NCBI GenBank assembly: GCA_025935275.1
Contig: JAICVP010000060.1
Location: 1 to 10,094, forward strand
DNA: 10,094 nucleotides
Origin: Thermoleophilia bacterium
Lineage (GTDB): Bacteria; Actinomycetota; Thermoleophilia; Gaiellales; Gaiellaceae
Direction: 5' to 3'
The notes under the pieces are model-generated. The model made no database searches. It had not been told where the DNA came from and saw nothing but the letters and a program-made list of their open reading frames with translations. A program made the translations under genes and the position numbers. Of the stretch, positions 6,496-10,094 are shown piece after piece (position 1 is the stretch's first letter; each line of letters begins with the position of its first letter).

Positions 6496-7557
6496 TTACG
6501 CCGCGGCCGCTTCGAGCGCCTGCCGCCGCTCCTCGGCGGCGAGCGCTTCGGTGAACTCGTCCAGATCGCCTTCGACGATGCGGTCGAGCCGCTTGATCGT
6601 CAGGTTCACCCTGTGATCCGTGACGCGGTTGTCGGGATAGTTGTACGTGCGGATCTTCTCGGCGCGGTCGCCCCGGCCGATCTGCGAGCGGCGCGCGGCC
6701 GAGAGCTCCTCCTCCTGCCGCTCGCGCTCGAGCTCGAGGAGGCGGGCGCGGAGAACACGCAGCGCCTTCGTCTTGTTCTGGAGCTGGGACTTCTCGTCCT
6801 GCATCGCCACGACAAGCCCGGTGGGGAGGTGGGTGATGCGCACGGCCGAGTCGGTCGTGTTGACGCTCTGGCCGCCAGGGCCGGTCGAGCGGTAGACATC
6901 GACTTTCGGGTCGTTCGGGTCGATCTCGATCTCCACCTCTTCGGCCTCCGGCATGACGGCCACGGTCGCAGTCGACGTGTGGATGCGTCCCTGGGATTCG
7001 GTCACGGGCACGCGTTGTACCCGGTGCGTTCCTCCCTCCCACTTGAAGATCGAGTACGCGCCCTCGCCCTTGATCGCGAACGTCACGTCGTTGTAGCCGC
7101 CGCTCTCGCTCGGGTTCGAGCCGAGCACCTCCCACTTGAAGCCGCGGGACTCGGCATAGCGCGTGAGCATGCGGAAGAGGTCGCCGGCCCAGATGGCCGC
7201 CTCGTCTCCGCCGGCGCCCTTGCGGATCTCGACGATGACGTCCTTCTCGTCGTTGGGGTCGCGCTCGACCAGGGCGAGCTTGAGCTCGTCCTCGAGCTCC
7301 TCGAGCCGCCGCTCGAGCTCGGGGACGAGCCCGCGGAGCTCGGAGTCTTCCCGCGCCGCGTCGAGGTCGTCCCGCGTCGAACGCCACTCCTGCGCGAGCT
7401 TGTGCGGGCCCTCGAGCTCCTTCAGCCGGCGGCCGGCCTCGGCCGCCTGGTGGTGGTCGGAGAAGATCGCGGGGTCGCTCATCCGCTCCTGCGCGTCGGC
7501 GTAGGAGCGCTCCAGTTCGTCGATCAGGCTGTCCATCTGGCTCACGCCGATCAGCAT
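6496..7557 (-). CDS. prfA: Peptide chain release factor 1
   Basis: Up to 353 residues. It reads UAA and UAG in the ribosomal A site and triggers peptide release. The stop-codon-reading PxT motif is PVT at 184-186, in RVPVTESQGRIHTS, which marks RF1 rather than RF2 (SPF). The catalytic GGQ is at 228-230 in STGPGGQSVN, the substrate of the neighbouring PrmC. The N-terminal coiled domain (about 8-100) and KGAGGDEA (113-120) are typical. The longest start is the ATG at 7557. The ATG at 7536 (MDSLIDELE) aligns better with the usual RF1 N-terminus and would give 346 residues; neither has a strong ribosome-binding site. The gene is head-to-head with a GFA-family gene only 14-35 nt away, so its promoter, if local, must overlap that gene. 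Confidence 0.96.
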   Translation of the reverse strand: MLIGVSQMDSLIDELERSYADAQERMSDPAIFSDHHQAAEAGRRLKELEGPHKLAQEWRSTRDDLDAAREDSELRGLVPELERRLEELEDELKLALVERDPNDEKDVIVEIRKGAGGDEAAIWAGDLFRMLTRYAESRGFKWEVLGSNPSESGGYNDVTFAIKGEGAYSIFKWEGGTHRVQRVPVTESQGRIHTSTATVAVMPEAEEVEIEIDPNDPKVDVYRSTGPGGQSVNTTDSAVRITHLPTGLVVAMQDEKSQLQNKTKALRVLRARLLELERERQEEELSAARRSQIGRGDRAEKIRTYNYPDNRVTDHRVNLTIKRLDRIVEGDLDEFTEALAAEERRQALEAAAA

Positions 7558-7562
7558 AGACT
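7553..7562. promoter_or_regulatory. Possible overlapping divergent -10 elements (prfA and GFA gene)
   Basis: The bases AGCATAGACT hold TATGCT on the minus strand (7558-7553, towards prfA) and TAGACT on the plus strand (7557-7562, towards the GFA gene). Both fit TAnnnT, but neither has a convincing -35. If used, the plus-strand one would give a nearly leaderless GTG-start mRNA, and the minus-strand one would require the shorter prfA start at 7536. Such short matches are weak evidence. Confidence 0.18.
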
Positions 7563-7571
7563 CAGGCCACG

Positions 7572-7988
7572 GTGGAACCGCTGCACGGAAGCTGCCTTTG
7601 CGGGGGCGTCAGATTCGAGATCACGGAGCCGTTCCTGAACGCGAACCACTGTCACTGCTCCCGCTGCCGCAAGCATTCGGGGACGTTCGGTGAGACGCAG
7701 GGCCGGGTGCCGCGCGCAGGCTTCAGGCTCCTCTCGGGCGAGGAGCTCATCACGGTCTACAGCCCCGCCGAAGGCGCGGGGGTGAAGGCGTTCTGCTCCC
7801 GCTGCGGCTCGAGCCTCTTCGGCAGGACCTGGCCCGACGGGCCCGAGATCTCGGTGCGTCTCGGCGCCCTCGACGGCGACCCGGTCATCCGGCCGGAGTT
7901 CCACACCTACGTCGACTCGAAGGCGCCGTGGGAGACCCTGCCGGAGGACGGCCTCCCGCGCTACGCCGAAAGCCCCCCGGACCGCTAG
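7572..7988 (+). CDS. GFA/CENP-V family zinc-binding protein (Gfa-like)
   Basis: A 138-residue protein with the full cysteine set of the Gfa-like zinc fold: Cys8 and Cys10 (GSCLCGG), Cys27, Cys29 and Cys32 (HCHCSRCRKHSG) and Cys75 and Cys78 (FCSRCGSSLFG). A C-terminal phrase, WETLPEDGLPRY, is also typical. The family is named for a glutathione-dependent formaldehyde-activating enzyme, but most members have no proven activity, so I do not assign a substrate. The start is the GTG at 7572; a weak CAGG lies 5 nt upstream, and no other start keeps the first CxC in place. It is the only plus-strand gene here, set between yqhQ and prfA, with its stop interleaved with the yqhQ stop. It looks like a later insertion into the cluster. 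Confidence 0.88.
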   Translation: MEPLHGSCLCGGVRFEITEPFLNANHCHCSRCRKHSGTFGETQGRVPRAGFRLLSGEELITVYSPAEGAGVKAFCSRCGSSLFGRTWPDGPEISVRLGALDGDPVIRPEFHTYVDSKAPWETLPEDGLPRYAESPPDR

Positions 7989-8899
7989 GCCATTACCTCG
8001 ACCTTGCGCTCCTCCGGGGTGATGCGTCCCTCGAGACGCAGCACCTCCCGAAGCGCACGGATCGAGACTTCGATCTGATCGAGCGAGGGTTCGCGAGTGG
8101 TGAGGCGCTGGAGCCACAGGCCCGGGGCAAGCAGGGCACGGAGCGCCGGGTTCTGGGCGTGCTTGCCGGCGAAGCGGATGATCTCGTAGGCGATGCCCGC
8201 GATGACGGGCAGGAGCAGGATCCGCGAGATGATCAGCCAGTACCAGACCGGTCGTCCGACGAAGGCGAAGACGAAGATGGCCACGACCATGACGTAGAGC
8301 AGGAACGCGGTCCCGCAGCGGACGTGCAGGAGGCTGAAGCGCTGCACCTTCTCGGGGGTGAGCTCCTCGCCGGCCTCGTAGGCGTTGATCGCCTTGTGCT
8401 CGGCGGCGTGGTACTGAAAGACGCGCTTCAGGTCCGGAAGCAGCGAGATGATCAGCAGGTAGAGGATGAAGATCGTCACCCGCACGAGCCCCTCGATGAC
8501 GACGAAGGCGCCCGTCGACTCGATGGGCAGCCAGTTCGTGATCAGCGCCGGCGAGACCTTGAAGAGCAGAAGCGCGAAGCCGATCGCGATGCCGAAGGCG
8601 AAGAGGATCTGCCCGCGCGTGAGCTCGGTCTCGACTTCGCCGTCCTCACCCTCCTCCTGCGCCGCGTAGTTGGCCGAGATGGCGAGCGCGCGGAACCCGA
8701 TCGACAGCGACTCCCCGAGGGCGATGATCCCGCGGATGATGGGCAGCCGCATCCAGCGGTGACGCAGGAGCATGGACGCGATCGGCCGGTTGACCTCGGC
8801 GATCGCGCCGTCGGGCTTTCGCACTGCAACGGACCACGCGGAGGGGCCACGCATCATCACGCCCTCCAGGACGGCTTGGCCTCCGATCGGGGCGCTCAT
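7985..8899 (-). CDS. yqhQ: YqhQ-type DUF1385 membrane protein
   Basis: A 304-residue membrane protein of unknown biochemical function. Family hallmarks: the N-terminal IGGQAVLEGVMMRGP (5-19), the histidine-rich DLKRVFQYHAAEHKAINAYE (156-175) and SLLHVRCGTAFLL (189-201). Hydrophobic segments lie at about 97-115, 131-154, 199-215 and 217-243, with an acidic loop (81-92) before the first. The conserved His, Glu and Cys suggest a metal or catalytic site, but that is inference. It begins 16 nt after rpmE with a weak AAGAG upstream. YqhQ genes are common near rpmE/prfA in several Gram-positive and thermophilic lineages. Its TAG stop shares the palindrome CTAG with the stop of the convergent GFA gene. 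Confidence 0.92.
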   Translation of the reverse strand: MSAPIGGQAVLEGVMMRGPSAWSVAVRKPDGAIAEVNRPIASMLLRHRWMRLPIIRGIIALGESLSIGFRALAISANYAAQEEGEDGEVETELTRGQILFAFGIAIGFALLLFKVSPALITNWLPIESTGAFVVIEGLVRVTIFILYLLIISLLPDLKRVFQYHAAEHKAINAYEAGEELTPEKVQRFSLLHVRCGTAFLLYVMVVAIFVFAFVGRPVWYWLIISRILLLPVIAGIAYEIIRFAGKHAQNPALRALLAPGLWLQRLTTREPSLDQIEVSIRALREVLRLEGRITPEERKVEVMA

Positions 8900-8915
8900 G
8901 CGGCTCTTTTCGGTG

Positions 8916-9125
8916 TTAGGCCCTGCCGGCCTTCTCGAGGCGCCGCTGGAAGCGCTCGACGCGGCCGCCGGTGTCCATCAGCTTCTGCTTGCCCGTGTAG
9001 AACGGATGGCACTCGGAGCAGATCTCGACGTGCAGCTCCGGCTTGGTGGAACGAGTCTGAAACTCGTTTCCGCACGAGCAGTGCACGGTTGCGAGAACGT
9101 ATTCGGGATGGATGTCAGCCTTCAT
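8916..9125 (-). CDS. rpmE: 50S ribosomal protein L31, zinc-binding form
   Basis: A 69-residue protein starting MKADIHPEYV, the standard L31 N-terminus. It contributes to the 50S-30S bridge. Four zinc ligands are present: Cys16 and Cys18 (HCSCGNEF) and Cys36 and Cys39 (EICSECHPFYTGKQK). This is the zinc-containing form, not the cysteine-free paralogue made under zinc starvation. I chose the ATG at 9125; a GTG two codons earlier is also in frame but less consistent with the family. The start lies inside the end of the dehydratase gene (11-nt overlap), so translation is likely coupled. In related clusters rho usually precedes rpmE; here the dehydratase does. Confidence 0.97.
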   Translation of the reverse strand: MKADIHPEYVLATVHCSCGNEFQTRSTKPELHVEICSECHPFYTGKQKLMDTGGRVERFQRRLEKAGRA

Positions 9126-10023
9126 TTCCACTCAGGATAGCAGCAGCGGTTTTCCCGGCTACGTTGCCTCCGGAGACGACAACCGCCACCGTCTTGCCGT
9201 CGACGTCGGGCACCTTTCCGGCGAGGAGAGCTCCCACACCGGCCGCCGCGCCGGGCTCGGCCGCCAGCTTGGCCCGCTCGTAGAGAAACCGGAATCCCGC
9301 GCGAATGTCCTCCTCGGAGACGAGTACCGACTCGACGCCTCGTTCGAGGCAGACCGCCAGGCAGTGCTCGCCCGCGACGGGCGCGTTCAGAGCGTCTGCG
9401 ATGGAATCCGGCCTCACCGGTACGGGCTTGCCCGCCGCAAGCGCCTCGTGGAGAGCTGCCGACCCCTCGGGCTCCACCCCGACGATGCGCGACCCTGGCG
9501 CTCCCACGGCGATCCCGGAAATGAGCCCCCCGCCGCCGACGCCGGCGACGATCACGTCGGTCTCCGGCGCCTCCTCCATGATTTCGCGACTCAGGCTGGA
9601 GTGACCCTCGATGACCGCGGGGTCATCGTACGGATGGACGAACGCGCGCCCGGACGCCGCGCGCAGCTCCTCGAGGCGCGCGAACGCCTCCGTCGGGTCG
9701 GAGGCTTCGCGGTCCACGGCGGCCCCGTAGGTCCTGGCGGCGGCCGCCTTCAGCTCGCTCGTCCCCTGCCACATGACGACGAGGCAGTCGATCTGCTCGA
9801 GAGCGCAGCCGTACGCGACGGCGCCCGCTGCGTTCCCGGCCGACACGGTGATGACCCCGCGCTCTCTCTCTTCGGGAGTGAGCGTCGCGAGCTTGGCAAG
9901 GATGCCGCGCGGCTTGAAGGAGCCCGTCTTCTGGAAGAGCTCGGCCTTGAGGAGGGCGGTGCCGCCAAACGCTTCTCCCAGGGTCGTCGACCGCAGGAGC
10001 GGCGTTCGCAGAAGCGTCGTCAC
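9115..10023 (-). CDS. Threonine/serine dehydratase-like PLP enzyme (fold type II)
   Basis: A 302-residue enzyme of the tryptophan-synthase-beta fold. The PLP lysine is Lys37 in TGSFKPRG. The asparagine loop is SAGNAAGA (61-68), the phosphate-binding loop is GVGGGGLISG (161-170), and VSGGNV lies at 283-288. Related enzymes deaminate threonine or serine to 2-oxo acids, or racemise serine. There is no C-terminal ACT domain, so it is not the allosterically controlled biosynthetic type. Two features differ from typical members: the usual SAGNHAQG loop is altered, and the protein begins almost at the TPLLRS strand, without the usual 15-20-residue N-terminal helix. The start is the GTG at 10023, overlapping the upstream stop as GTGA. 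The frame stays open to the window edge but reads as Arg-rich shadow. Substrate is uncertain. Confidence 0.85.
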   Translation of the reverse strand: MTTLLRTPLLRSTTLGEAFGGTALLKAELFQKTGSFKPRGILAKLATLTPEERERGVITVSAGNAAGAVAYGCALEQIDCLVVMWQGTSELKAAAARTYGAAVDREASDPTEAFARLEELRAASGRAFVHPYDDPAVIEGHSSLSREIMEEAPETDVIVAGVGGGGLISGIAVGAPGSRIVGVEPEGSAALHEALAAGKPVPVRPDSIADALNAPVAGEHCLAVCLERGVESVLVSEEDIRAGFRFLYERAKLAAEPGAAAGVGALLAGKVPDVDGKTVAVVVSGGNVAGKTAAAILSGNEG

Positions 10024-10094
10024 ATCAACCGGTACTCGGGCCCGTCGCCGCCCTCGGGCGGCGTGAGCCGTCCGCCCTTGGCGGTGATCGCGCC
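10020..10094 (-). CDS. C-terminal fragment of an unidentified protein
   Basis: A frame entering from the window edge gives 24 residues, ending GDGPEYRLM and a TGA whose bases overlap the GTG start of the dehydratase (GTGA). The balanced residue content and the coupling overlap, of the kind used elsewhere in this cluster, argue that it is the true end of the upstream gene. I do not recognise the family. Neighbouring clusters would predict rho here, but 24 residues cannot show or exclude it. Confidence 0.5.
   Translation of the reverse strand, partial: GAITAKGGRLTPPEGGDGPEYRLM

Noticed and set aside
7551..8117. A 188-residue minus-strand frame that would fill the gap between yqhQ and prfA in the cluster direction
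   Set aside because: It has no family pattern, while the opposite strand encodes the full Gfa-like cysteine set. The plus-strand gene is the real one.
7928..9283. A 451-residue plus-strand frame antisense to yqhQ and rpmE
   Set aside because: Acidic and Arg-rich low-complexity composition; shadow of the well-supported genes beneath it.
1..10094. tRNA, rRNA, CRISPR, insertion sequence, toxin-antitoxin or prophage content
   Set aside because: Coding is nearly continuous and housekeeping in nature. No direct-repeat array, transposase motif, terminal inverted repeats or cloverleaf-like sequence was seen by eye.

Overview
The window is a GC-rich stretch of bacterial chromosome carrying a compact housekeeping cluster. 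Twelve complete genes and two edge-truncated genes lie on the minus strand. One small gene lies on the plus strand. The order, read in the direction of transcription (high to low coordinates), is: end of an unidentified gene, a threonine/serine dehydratase-like enzyme, rpmE, a YqhQ/DUF1385 membrane protein, [opposite strand: a GFA-family zinc protein], prfA, prmC, a TsaC/Sua5-type protein, glyA, upp, a WecA-type glycosyltransferase, an AtpZ-like protein, an AtpI-like protein, atpB, atpE, and the start of atpF.

This is the classic rpmE-prfA-prmC-tsaC-...-atp neighbourhood shared by Gram-positive bacteria. A wecA-type gene just before the atp operon resembles Actinobacteria (mycobacteria have rho-rpmE-prfA-prmC-sua5-rfe-atp). 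The glyA-upp pair resembles Bacillus. High GC, GTG/TTG starts and the YqhQ gene suggest a deep-branching actinobacterium such as Thermoleophilia/Gaiellales. That placement is an inference from gene order and composition, not from a search.

Region by region: 9115-10094 holds the dehydratase and the end of its upstream neighbour, joined by a 4-nt overlap. 7985-9125 holds rpmE and yqhQ. 7572-7988 is the one inverted gene; its stop codon is interleaved with that of yqhQ, and its start lies only 14 nt from the longest possible prfA start. 5020-7557 is a translation-fidelity block: release factor 1, its glutamine methyltransferase, and the t6A enzyme. 3046-4976 is one-carbon and uracil salvage (glyA, upp). 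1906-3042 starts cell-wall glycan synthesis on undecaprenyl phosphate. 1-1847 is the beginning of the F1Fo ATP synthase operon: the accessory membrane proteins, subunits a and c, and the N-terminus of b.

Genes are packed with 1-13 nt overlaps or short gaps. The longest non-coding stretch is about 58-91 nt, between wecA and the AtpZ-like gene, where an extended -10-like element suggests the atp operon promoter. I saw no tRNA, rRNA, CRISPR array, insertion sequence or tandem repeat. No stretch over 300 nt lacks a gene. I found no credible undescribed system. The points most worth a second look are the inverted GFA gene and its tightly packed boundaries, the short divergent dehydratase, and details of the Fo subunits.
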